From assembly GCA_041746135.1 (NCBI GenBank), contig JBGTHQ010000019.1:1-64000 (forward strand): a stretch of 64,000 nt of DNA, in the 5' to 3' direction. The position numbers and the translations under genes are program-made. Positions 42,334 through 50,135 of the stretch are shown in pieces. The notes beneath the pieces are model-generated. The model searched no databases, was not told where the DNA came from, and saw only the letters and a program-made list of their open reading frames with translations. Position 1 is the first letter of the stretch; each line of letters opens with the position of its first letter. The DNA is from Alg239-R122 sp041746135 (GTDB lineage: Bacteria > Pseudomonadota > Alphaproteobacteria > Sphingomonadales > Sphingomonadaceae).

Positions 42334-42780
42334 ATGAAAAGCTATGAAGTGATTACACCGCTGCGCGATGGCGGCAAGAAACCCGTCCTTCCCGGCGCAA
42401 CGATCGATCTGGATGATGACGCGGCGCAGGAACTGCTGGCGGTCCGCGCTATTCGCCCCTCGGCCACCAGGGCGCTCCCGCTGGAGACCGTAGAAACCGA
42501 CAATACCCATCAGAACCGCGCGCCGGTCTCGCAAAAACAGCCCGTGCGCTCGGTGATGCCCGCCGCGCTTCCCGTACCCGATCCGGGCGCCCCCTATGAT
42601 GCAAAGGCTGAAAGCGAAGCTTTGGGCCGACTGGAGCGGGCCGCGCTGATCGACATCATCGAGGCGGAAACGGTCGATATCAAGAAGAATGCGGCGAGCG
42701 ATGCCATGATCGCCGCGATCGCCGCGCACCGCGATCCCGATGCCATCGCTGCGCGCGAAGCACTCGCCGCCGCCGAATAA
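42334..42780 (+). CDS. Hypothetical head-neck protein
   Basis: A 148-residue protein. The N-terminus (MKSYEVITPLRDGGKKPVLP, AAQELLAVRAIRPS) is like small phage 'DUF7210-type' domains that begin YEVI.PL...G....PG. A Pro-rich linker leads to a helical LALIDIIE-like end (RLERAALIDIIEAETVDIKKN) resembling HeH/LEM helices. Role not known. CGGAG ribosome-binding site precedes the ATG. Confidence 0.55.
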   Translation: MKSYEVITPLRDGGKKPVLPGATIDLDDDAAQELLAVRAIRPSATRALPLETVETDNTHQNRAPVSQKQPVRSVMPAALPVPDPGAPYDAKAESEALGRLERAALIDIIEAETVDIKKNAASDAMIAAIAAHRDPDAIAAREALAAAE

Positions 42781-42968
42781 TGGGAGTGCTCGCCATCATC
42801 CTGATCGTTGCTTCGGCCGCGATGATGATCGGAAGTGAGGCGGTCCGTGCGATCGTGCCTCCTGTCTGGGCCGCCCGCGCGGACCAGACGTCCGGTTACG
42901 TGATGGTGGCGGGGTTCCTGTGCGCCTGTATCGCGGCCGTCCAGTTCGTGTGGACCGCGGTCGCATGA
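42780..42968 (+). CDS. Two-TM small membrane protein in the head operon
   Basis: Sixty-two residues with hydrophobic helices at 2-20 (VLAIILIVASAAMMIG) and 39-60 (GYVMVAGFLCACIAAVQFVWTAV). Start and stop overlap the neighbours (TAATG and ATGA). A holin-like or superinfection function is possible, but nothing in the sequence decides. Confidence 0.55.
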   Translation: MGVLAIILIVASAAMMIGSEAVRAIVPPVWAARADQTSGYVMVAGFLCACIAAVQFVWTAVA

Positions 42969-43678
42969 GCCGCATAGTGATCAAGCAACCGGCCGAAACG
43001 CTGGCCTATGCCGTTCCCGGCCTGGCCGATATCGCCAGCGTCGAGGATATCACCGTCATCGCCCGCCAGTATCGGCCAGACGTCAGACCGCTGGTCGCGG
43101 CGCAAGCGGTCGAGGGCGGCAAGCTGGTGCTGACATTGTCGGGCGGCAGCGACGGCGAACTCTATCTCATCACCGTACTGGTCACATTGCTGGACGGCAC
43201 GCGGCCCGAGGCCGAGATCGAGCTGCAGGTTACCGATCTCATCTGGACCATGCCCGACGGCGGCGCGCCGATGCTGACGATCGCCGAATTCGTACGCAAG
43301 TTCGGGCTCGAGGAAACTGTGCGCATGACCGATGCCGGCGACGGGCGGATCGACCGCGATCTGCTGGTCGCTGCGCTCACCGACGCGCAGGCTATGGCCG
43401 AGGCCTATCTTGCAGACCGCTATCAACTGCCTTTCAACATCGTTCCATTGCTGGTGCAAACCTGCATCGCCGATATGGCCCGCGCCCGGCTCTATACCAA
43501 CGAGCCGCCTGACAATGTCGCCACATCGGCGCGGATTGCGCTGCGCAACCTGGAAAAACTGCAGACCGGGCAGATCAGCCTGGGCGCGGCCGCGCTCGCC
43601 GACGGCGGCGGATCGAACGCGCCGGTGCGCTTCACGCTTGGCCGTGCATCCTATCCAAATCGCCTGAAGGACTATTGA
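42965..43678 (+). CDS. Mu gp36-like (DUF1320) neck protein with N-terminal extra domain
   Basis: A 237-residue protein. The C-terminal half (about 100-237; MLTIAEFVRKFGLEETVRMTD, AAL TDAQAMAEAYLADRYQLP, CIADMARARLYTNEPP) is the DUF1320 / Mu gp36 fold, a head-completion protein. The first 90 residues form a separate beta-rich domain (IVIKQPAETLAYAVP, KLVLTLSGGSDGELYLITVLV) like phage fibre-tail-adaptor domains. In Mu gp36 stands alone, so this appears to be a fusion. Confidence 0.8.
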   Translation: MSRIVIKQPAETLAYAVPGLADIASVEDITVIARQYRPDVRPLVAAQAVEGGKLVLTLSGGSDGELYLITVLVTLLDGTRPEAEIELQVTDLIWTMPDGGAPMLTIAEFVRKFGLEETVRMTDAGDGRIDRDLLVAALTDAQAMAEAYLADRYQLPFNIVPLLVQTCIADMARARLYTNEPPDNVATSARIALRNLEKLQTGQISLGAAALADGGGSNAPVRFTLGRASYPNRLKDY

Positions 43679-43681
43679 GCC

Positions 43682-44194
43682 ATGGCGATGATCCGGTCGA
43701 TCACCATCACCGAAAACCTGACGCCCGCGCTGCGCAAGGTCGCAGAAGGGGTTTCCGACCTGTCGGAACCGATGGCCGATATCGCCGGAAAATGGCTGAT
43801 CAACACGCACGACCGGTTCCGCGCCGAAATCTCGCCCGCCGGTGTTCCCTGGGACAAAAACCGCCGCGCGATCGCGGAGGGCAATGCAACGCTGTTCAAG
43901 AGCGGCGCGCTGTTCAACGCGATCGACAAGGCGTTCGGCGCGAATTTTGCGCAGATCGGCGTGGAAGAGACAGCCGGTCCGGCCATCTATGCCCTGGTGC
44001 ACCAGGAAGGCGCGGTCATCACCGCCGCCAGGGGCAAGGCGCTCAATACGCCCTATGGTCCGTTCAAATCGGTCACGATCCCGGCCCGCCCCTATGTGGG
44101 GTTTGCCGAGGAAGACGAAGTGATGGCGGTCGAGTTCCTGTCCGCGCATCTGCAAAAGCTGTTCGATAGCGGCGCGGCGGCGGTGCCGGCATGA
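43682..44194 (+). CDS. Mu gpG-like virion morphogenesis protein
   Basis: A 170-residue protein of the phage_tail_S/gpG family: MADIAGKWLINTHDRFRAEISPAGVPWDKN, LFKSGALFNAI, YALVHQEGA and TIPARPYVGFAEEDE are the family signature (WxPL..T...K G..L..S..YA..HQ.G...IPARPFLG). It takes part in head-tail joining or tail completion. Confidence 0.88.
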   Translation: MAMIRSITITENLTPALRKVAEGVSDLSEPMADIAGKWLINTHDRFRAEISPAGVPWDKNRRAIAEGNATLFKSGALFNAIDKAFGANFAQIGVEETAGPAIYALVHQEGAVITAARGKALNTPYGPFKSVTIPARPYVGFAEEDEVMAVEFLSAHLQKLFDSGAAAVPA

Positions 44195-44604
44195 TCGCGC
44201 TCTCCCCCATTACCGACCGGCTGACCGCTGCCGGCATGCGCCATGTCAGCGGTGCGCTTGAATTTGCCGGGCTTACGCGGCCGCCGGCCAAACTGCCCGC
44301 CTATTTCGTGGTGCCGCAAAACGAGCGTGCCGGAAAGAACGAGCTGGTGAACGGCATCTCGCAGAAAATCGAGATCGAGTTCGCGGTCATCATTGTCATC
44401 GATGCGGCGGGCCGCAACCAGGACGGGATCCGCGAGGATCTGAAAGAACGCATCGATGCCGTGTGCGATGCGCTGCTGGGCTGGGCGCATCCCGAAGCGA
44501 TCGGCCCGACCTATTATTCGGGCGGGCAATTGCTCGCCGCCGGGGGCAGCGTGCTGGCCTGGCAAACCCGGTTTCGCACCGCAACCCGCAAAAGGAAGAT
44601 CTGA
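44191..44604 (+). CDS. Mu gp37-like / tail terminator protein
   Basis: A 137-residue alpha/beta protein, ITDRLTAAGMRHVSGALEFAG then PAYFVVPQNERAGKNE, KIEIEFAVIIVID and a helix DLKERIDAVCDALLGW. The size, position after gpG and fold pattern match tail-terminator proteins of siphophages and Mu gp37-type proteins. ATGA overlap with gpG gene. Confidence 0.68.
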   Translation: MIALSPITDRLTAAGMRHVSGALEFAGLTRPPAKLPAYFVVPQNERAGKNELVNGISQKIEIEFAVIIVIDAAGRNQDGIREDLKERIDAVCDALLGWAHPEAIGPTYYSGGQLLAAGGSVLAWQTRFRTATRKRKI

Positions 44605-44907
44605 ATGACCGACAAAGCCAAGTCCAAAACCGCCGCCGCGTCCGCTGGACCTGCGCAGAAAACACTGCCTGCGGACAGTCCGGATAATCAAGAGGGGGTG
44701 ACGCAGGACGCCCCTACGCAGGAGCCGAAACGCGATAGATACGGGTATCAGATCGATGATTTCGGTCTCCCTGTCAATGGCCCGGTCCGCACCCACGTCC
44801 TGATCGAGCTGGCCGATGCCGGTTTTGAGAAAACCGGCCCGCACGATACGGAGCGCGATTTCACGAAAACCGATGTGAAAAACGTAATGGAGAAATATTA
44901 TGGTTGA
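44605..44907 (+). CDS. Hypothetical tail-region protein
   Basis: A 100-residue protein. The first 45 residues are polar and disordered (Lys/Ala/Pro/Gln), the remainder has YGYQIDDFGLPVNGPVRTHVLIELADAGFEK. No family assigned. It directly follows the terminator-like gene and overlaps the tail-tube start by eight bases. Confidence 0.5.
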   Translation: MTDKAKSKTAAASAGPAQKTLPADSPDNQEGVTQDAPTQEPKRDRYGYQIDDFGLPVNGPVRTHVLIELADAGFEKTGPHDTERDFTKTDVKNVMEKYYG

Positions 44908-45841
44908 TGATGTCCGCGTGATCGCCGCAAAAAAAGAGGTCACTTACGGCACCGACGCCGCGCCCACGCTGGCGGCCAATGCCATTTTGACGCGCAATTA
45001 CAATGCGGTTCCGGTCGAGGTCGACCAGATCCAGCGCAATCTGGACAGCGGCGCCTATGGCGCTACGGCCGGCAAGCCCAGCAATGCGCGGACGCGCTCG
45101 ACCTACGAAGTCGAGCTGGCCGGATCGGGCGCTGCCGGTACCGCGCCCAAATGGATGGTTCTGCTGGAGGCGTGCGGGTTGGCCCCGCCGGTGCTGGTCG
45201 CGGCCGCGAGTGCGACCCAGAAGTTCGCCAAGCCGGGCGAGGGCGCAACTTCGCTGTCCGAATATAACTGGGTCGGCGGCAACCAGCGGCGCAAGGCGAT
45301 CGGCCAGCGCGGGACGTTCAGCCTGGACGCCACGGCGGGTCAGACGCCTTTCATCGGTCTGGACATGACCGGACTGATCCCGGCTGTCGCGCCGCGCGAC
45401 GTGAATGTGGCCGACGCCGCCGACATGACCGGATGGCAGGAGCCGCAGGAAGTCAATAACGAGAACAGCACGTTCACGATCGGCGGCTATGCGGCGCTGA
45501 TGCGCTCGCTGTCGATCACGGCGGCGGTCAATGTCAACCTGCGTTCGCTGGTTGGCGCACGCTATATCAAGCGCGGCAATCACGGCAGCTCGATGCGACT
45601 GGTGATCGAGGCCCCGGATCTGGGGACCAAGGATTATCTGCAGACGCTGCAGACCGGCGCGCTGGTGCCGTGGCAATTCGTCCATGGCAAGACCGCCGGC
45701 AATATCGTCGAGTTGAGCGGCGCCAAGGCGCAGATCACCGCGATCGGCGAGAGCGACGAGGACGATGTGCTGATGTTCACGATCGACGTGTCGCTGACGG
45801 TCGATGGCGGTGCGGACGATCTGGTGATCGTCGCCAAATAA
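44900..45841 (+). CDS. Major tail tube protein (siphovirus type)
   Basis: A 313-residue beta-rich protein typical of long-tail tube subunits: MVDDVRVIAAKKEVTYGTDA, RSTYEVELAGSG, GLAPPV, NSTFTIGGYAALMRSLSITA and SSMRLVIEAPDLGTKDYLQT. No sheath gene precedes it, so the tail should be non-contractile as in phages D3112 and B3, unlike Mu itself. Confidence 0.8.
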   Translation: MVDDVRVIAAKKEVTYGTDAAPTLAANAILTRNYNAVPVEVDQIQRNLDSGAYGATAGKPSNARTRSTYEVELAGSGAAGTAPKWMVLLEACGLAPPVLVAAASATQKFAKPGEGATSLSEYNWVGGNQRRKAIGQRGTFSLDATAGQTPFIGLDMTGLIPAVAPRDVNVADAADMTGWQEPQEVNNENSTFTIGGYAALMRSLSITAAVNVNLRSLVGARYIKRGNHGSSMRLVIEAPDLGTKDYLQTLQTGALVPWQFVHGKTAGNIVELSGAKAQITAIGESDEDDVLMFTIDVSLTVDGGADDLVIVAK

Positions 45842-45940
45842 CCCCGACACGTAATACCCGAGGGCCAAATACCGGATATGGCCGAGATCGATTGCGGGTG
45901 CGCCGGACAGGCCCGCAATCACCCAAAAGGATCAAAACCC

Positions 45941-46327
45941 ATGTTTGTAATTGTCGATGAGCGTAAAATCTGGTGGCCGGTGTCGGTGCCGGTGCCGCAG
46001 GATAATGGCAAGGTCGTGACCGAAAAATTCCGGATGCAGTTCCGGCTGCGCGACGTCGACGGCATTCAGGCGCTCGTGAGCGAAGGCTATGCGGTTGCGC
46101 GGGTCGATGATGATGGCGACGAGAAAAAGCAGTCGGAGATCGCGGCCGAGTTCGTCGAGAAGCTCGCCTGCGACTGGAAAGACGTGGAAATGCCCGACAA
46201 GACCGCGCTCGCGTTCATTCCCGAGAACGTGCGCACCGTGATGCGTATGCCGGGCGTGTTCGACGCCATTCTTGAAGCATATCGCGCCTGCGCGCGCGGC
46301 GAAAAGGCGACGCGCGCGGGAAACTGA
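45941..46327 (+). CDS. Tail assembly chaperone, short form
   Basis: A 128-residue protein, MFVIVDERKIWWPVSVPVPQ then VVTEKFRMQFRLRDVDGIQA, followed by an acidic helical half. Size, fold type and location between tube and tape measure match the lambda gpG class. The last three codons carry the slippery heptamer that yields the extended form. Confidence 0.78.
   Translation: MFVIVDERKIWWPVSVPVPQDNGKVVTEKFRMQFRLRDVDGIQALVSEGYAVARVDDDGDEKKQSEIAAEFVEKLACDWKDVEMPDKTALAFIPENVRTVMRMPGVFDAILEAYRACARGEKATRAGN
46318..46324 (+). promoter_or_regulatory. Programmed -1 ribosomal frameshift site GGGAAAC
   Basis: The zero frame reads G-GGA-AAC then TGA, the canonical X-XXY-YYZ arrangement directly before the stop codon. 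A -1 slip continues as GGG-AAA-CTG into an open frame ending at 46674. Confidence 0.85.
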
Positions 46328-46674
46328 AAGCCGTCGCGTCGCGGTGGGCGGGCGGGCGCGGCGGGCGCAAGGTCCGGTCGGACGATATAGCAACGCAGCG
46401 GGCGATATTGCCGGCCTGGATGGAAAAGGAGGAAAGCGACGATGCCGAGATACAGCTGTTCGAAACCGAAGCGCCGTCCGCCAGCCTGTTCCTCGCGCTC
46501 GGCACGCAATGGAACCGGCACGCCATGACCGGACTGCATCTGGGGCTGGATTATGCCGCCATCGCCCCGACGGCGGCGATGCTGGGCATCGATGTCGGGC
46601 CGGACCGCTTTCATGATCTGCGCATGATGGAAAGCGCCGCGCTGATCCAGTTTGCCAGGGCGGTGCGGTCATGA
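46318..46674 (+). CDS. -1 frameshift extension of the tail chaperone (gpGT-like, DUF1799-type)
   Basis: After the slip the frame reads GKLKAVASRWAGGRGGRKVR and continues to LPAWMEKEESDDAEIQLFE, LALGTQWNRHAMTGLHLGLD and a C-terminal helix. The last part resembles the DUF1799 proteins found after tail tube chaperones. The fusion to the upstream 126 residues would parallel lambda gpG-T. A TTG at 46408 could also start it independently but lacks a good ribosome-binding site. Confidence 0.78.
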   Translation, partial: GKLKAVASRWAGGRGGRKVRSDDIATQRAILPAWMEKEESDDAEIQLFETEAPSASLFLALGTQWNRHAMTGLHLGLDYAAIAPTAAMLGIDVGPDRFHDLRMMESAALIQFARAVRS

Positions 46675-49600
46675 CGCTGGTCGTGGGAGCCCGGATCGAG
46701 ACCGATAGCGGCGATACCGACCGCGAACTCGACAAGACCGCCGCCAAAGTCGCGAATGTGGGCAAGGCGGCCGAGGGCGCGACGCGCGGGACATCGCAGC
46801 TGAAAAGCGAAACCGACGCGCTGGCCGGAGCGCAGGGCCGAGCCGCGCAGTCGTCGAAAAAGCAGGAAGCGGCGGTCGAGCAGGTGACCGGCGCGATGGC
46901 GCGCAACACCAAACAGGCCGGTGCGCAGCGGGCCGGGTACCAGCAGCTCGGTTTCCAGGTGCAGGACACGTTCCAGCAGTTCGCGCTGGGTGTGAACCCG
47001 CTCGTCATTCTGGCCCAGCAAGGCGGCCAGACCGCCAGCGCGATTGCCTTGATGGGTGCCGGTGCCGAGGGCACGCAGAATAAATTCATTCGTTTCGCCA
47101 CATTCCTGTCTGGCCCCTGGGGCGCGGCGCTGTTCGGTGCGGCCACAATTGTCGGGTTTCTGGTGCAGAATTTGCTCCAGGCCGAAACCGCGGCGGAAGC
47201 CGCTGAAAAAGGTGCCGACGGGCTTGCTGATGCACAGTCTACGCTGGGAGAAATATTCGACCTGACAAGCGGCAAAATCAAAGCGCAAAATGAGCTGCTG
47301 GTTCTGAATGCCCGCCTTTTGGCCATCAATCTCCGGAGCGAAGCTTTGGCGCAACGCGCCAGCGCAAAAGACGCCTTCGTGGATGCTGGCGCGAAAACAG
47401 TCGGAGGTTTTTTCAGTCAGAACCCGTATTTTCGAACTTTGACGGGCGCTGGCAAAGACACACTCGACAGCAGATTGCAAGATGCACAGACACTGGCGGC
47501 CAGGGCACAGTCAGCGAAAATCCTGGCTGACCCGAGCGCCCGCAAAGCTATTCTCGAAGATGTCCTTGCAAAGAGTGAAAAGCTGGATTTTAGCGGTCTT
47601 TCCACTACCAGAACCGAGTTTCAGCAAGCTCTTATCGACGATATCAGCGCAGATTTTAAGGAACAGACAGCCAGAAAGATCGACGAGTCGCTCGATAAAG
47701 GCGAACTTGCCAATTCCTTTCGCAGAACAAAAAAACCGCCTAACCCCAAGAAACCGCCCAAGCCCAAATCCAACACAGCCGAGGAAAACCGGCTCAAGGC
47801 GCTGGCCGAATTCGGCGAGAGTGCGGCGGAAAAAATCCAGCGTATCAACGAACGTTTCGGCGAGCAGCCGCGTCTGGTCAATCAGGTGGCACAGGCGACG
47901 CGCGAGCTCGACGATCTGATCGCCGACCTGGAAAAGCGCAAACCGCCCAATTTCGAGAAATCGATCGCAAGTGCCAATGCCGCCAGGATCGCGGCGCAGG
48001 AAGCGCTCGAACGGCCGTATAACGACCTGCGCGCCGCCAATGACCGTTTCCTCGAACAGCAGTCGCTGGTGCTGCAGGGCCGCGAGCGCGAGGCCGAGGC
48101 ACTGGCCCGGATCGCGCAGTTCGAGGAGCGCAACGGCGACCTGAAGGCCGAACAGCGCGCCGAAATCTATGCGCAGGTCATTGCCGAGGAGGAGATTAAC
48201 CGCCTGATCGAGGAGCGCGGCCGCAAGCTATCGATCTATGGCGCCGCGGTCGACGATACGCGTGCGGCGCTCGAGGATTTGCTGTCGGGCGGCAAGGCGG
48301 GCGATTTCCTGTCGAATATCCAGAGCACGTTCAAGAACCTGCAGGGCCGCCTGCTGACCGAAAGCATATTCGGGCCGGTCGAGCGCGAACTGGACGATTT
48401 CCTGAACGGCCGCACCGGTCTCAATGCGCAGATCGAACAGCTGGAACAGGATCACAAGACGGTCGGCGATGCCAGCCAGCGGCTCGCCGATACGTTCGAC
48501 GATGCGGTGACCAAGGTGCGCAATGCGGCGGATCGCATTGCCAACCCCGATATCGTGGGCATAGGACCGCAGGGCAATCAGGCAAGCGGCGTAGATCCGG
48601 ATACCGGTGTAATCGTGGTGCAAGCACGACCAGACAGCGCTTCCTATCGCGATCCGTCGGCGCGCGAATTCTATGACCGGTTGATCGACAAAATGGTGGG
48701 CGGCATCGCGGGCGAACTCGACGCGACATTCGGCACAAGCTTTTTCAGCCAGATGCAGGGCGTGTTTTCCGGGGCCTTGAGCGGCTATGCGCAGGCGGGC
48801 ACGGTCGGCGGCATTCTGGGCGGCGCGCAGGGACTGGCACAGCTGTTCGGCGATAACGGCATTATCGGCAAGGGCCTAGCCGAAACAGTCAGTAAAACGC
48901 TGGGTCAGGCCGGGGAAGGCGCGGTTGCCGGATATCGCAACGCCGCCATACTCGATGCCGTCGGGATCAAATCGTCCAAATCCGGCGGCGCGATCGGCGG
49001 CGCGATCGGCAATTTCATACCCGGCCTCCCGCCCGGCGTCGGCAGCCTGGTCGGTTCGCTCGCGGGCAGCCTGATCGGCGGCGCAATCAAAGGCACCAAG
49101 CGCGGATCCGCCACCATCACCAGCATCGACGGCGCGGCCACGTCGCGCGGCAATAGCAGCGAGCGCGAAAAAGCGTCGCTGGGCCTGGCCGGTTCGGTGC
49201 AGGACGCGCTGCGTTCGCTGGCCGAGGAATTCGACGCCGAAATCGGCAATTTCGCGGTCAGCATCGGCCAGCGCAAGGACAATTTCCGGGTCGACACCAG
49301 CGGACGCGGCGTTACCAAAACCAGCAAGGGTGCCAGGGATTTTGGCGACGACGAAGCCGGTGCGATCGCTTTTGCCGTGCTCGATGCGATTTCCGATGGC
49401 GGGTTGAAAGGCCTGTCCGCCGCCGTGCAACAGGCGCTTGGCTCCAGCACCGACCTGCAAAAGGCCGTCAAGGAAGCGCTCAAGGTGCGCGAGATCGAGG
49501 ATATTCTGGGCGGTATTGGCGGCGCGATCGAAAAGGAAGTGCGCGGTTTCGAGAAACAGGCGGGCGACCGCGTGCGCATTGCCCGGCAATATGGCTTCGA

Positions 49601-50135
49601 CGTGCTCAAGATCGAGGAGCATAATGCGCAGGAACGCGCCAAGCTGGTCGAGGACATCCTGTCCGACCGGGTCGGCGCGCTCAAGGCCCTGCTCGAGGAT
49701 CTGGCTTTTGGCGATCTGGCCGAAGGCACGCCGGCAGAAAAACGCCAGCGCCTGCTCGGCGAAATTGCCGATACCGAAACGAAAGCCGAAGCCGGTACCG
49801 AAGGCGCGGCCGACCGCCTTGCCGATCTCAACCGCCGCCTGATCGCGCTGTCGCGCGATGCCTATGGCACGGCGGGCGGCGAATTTTCCGCCGACCGGGC
49901 GCAGGCGATATCGTCGGCCGAGCGCATTATCGAAATCGAGAACGAGCGCATCCGCGCCGCGCAGGATGCGGTATTGCAAACCAACAACCATCTGGAAGCG
50001 GGAAACCGGCTTGCCAGCGAGACCAACGATATTCTGGCGCAGATTAAAACCGGGCTGGCCGGGCTCACTTTTGGTTCGTCCGGCGGCGCTGACGACGGCG
50101 GTTTCGGCCTTACGGGCCGCGAGGTACGGCTGTGA
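46671..50135 (+). CDS. Tail length tape measure protein
   Basis: A 1154-residue protein, the longest of the tail operon but one. N-terminal coiled coil, hydrophobic stretch at about 103-172 (GVNPLVILAQQGGQTASAIALMGAG and GPWGAALFGAATIVGFLVQNL), extended charged helices (about 330-560) and a Gly-rich hydrophobic block near 775-810 (IGNFIPGLPPGVGSLVGSLA). This is the usual TMP design: it sets tail length and helps DNA entry. A Lys/Pro-rich KKPPNPKKPPKPKS linker sits near 350. ATGA overlap with the chaperone frame confirms the start. Confidence 0.9.
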   Translation: MTLVVGARIETDSGDTDRELDKTAAKVANVGKAAEGATRGTSQLKSETDALAGAQGRAAQSSKKQEAAVEQVTGAMARNTKQAGAQRAGYQQLGFQVQDTFQQFALGVNPLVILAQQGGQTASAIALMGAGAEGTQNKFIRFATFLSGPWGAALFGAATIVGFLVQNLLQAETAAEAAEKGADGLADAQSTLGEIFDLTSGKIKAQNELLVLNARLLAINLRSEALAQRASAKDAFVDAGAKTVGGFFSQNPYFRTLTGAGKDTLDSRLQDAQTLAARAQSAKILADPSARKAILEDVLAKSEKLDFSGLSTTRTEFQQALIDDISADFKEQTARKIDESLDKGELANSFRRTKKPPNPKKPPKPKSNTAEENRLKALAEFGESAAEKIQRINERFGEQPRLVNQVAQATRELDDLIADLEKRKPPNFEKSIASANAARIAAQEALERPYNDLRAANDRFLEQQSLVLQGREREAEALARIAQFEERNGDLKAEQRAEIYAQVIAEEEINRLIEERGRKLSIYGAAVDDTRAALEDLLSGGKAGDFLSNIQSTFKNLQGRLLTESIFGPVERELDDFLNGRTGLNAQIEQLEQDHKTVGDASQRLADTFDDAVTKVRNAADRIANPDIVGIGPQGNQASGVDPDTGVIVVQARPDSASYRDPSAREFYDRLIDKMVGGIAGELDATFGTSFFSQMQGVFSGALSGYAQAGTVGGILGGAQGLAQLFGDNGIIGKGLAETVSKTLGQAGEGAVAGYRNAAILDAVGIKSSKSGGAIGGAIGNFIPGLPPGVGSLVGSLAGSLIGGAIKGTKRGSATITSIDGAATSRGNSSEREKASLGLAGSVQDALRSLAEEFDAEIGNFAVSIGQRKDNFRVDTSGRGVTKTSKGARDFGDDEAGAIAFAVLDAISDGGLKGLSAAVQQALGSSTDLQKAVKEALKVREIEDILGGIGGAIEKEVRGFEKQAGDRVRIARQYGFDVLKIEEHNAQERAKLVEDILSDRVGALKALLEDLAFGDLAEGTPAEKRQRLLGEIADTETKAEAGTEGAADRLADLNRRLIALSRDAYGTAGGEFSADRAQAISSAERIIEIENERIRAAQDAVLQTNNHLEAGNRLASETNDILAQIKTGLAGLTFGSSGGADDGGFGLTGREVRL

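Noticed and set aside
42780..42968. Holin in the head operon
   Set aside because: Two hydrophobic helices alone do not prove it, and a better-placed holin candidate is at 59476.
44900..45841. Contractile-tail sheath (Mu gpL-like)
   Set aside because: Only one tube-type protein precedes the chaperone, with no sheath, baseplate wedge or gpP/gp45-type genes, so a siphovirus tail is favoured.
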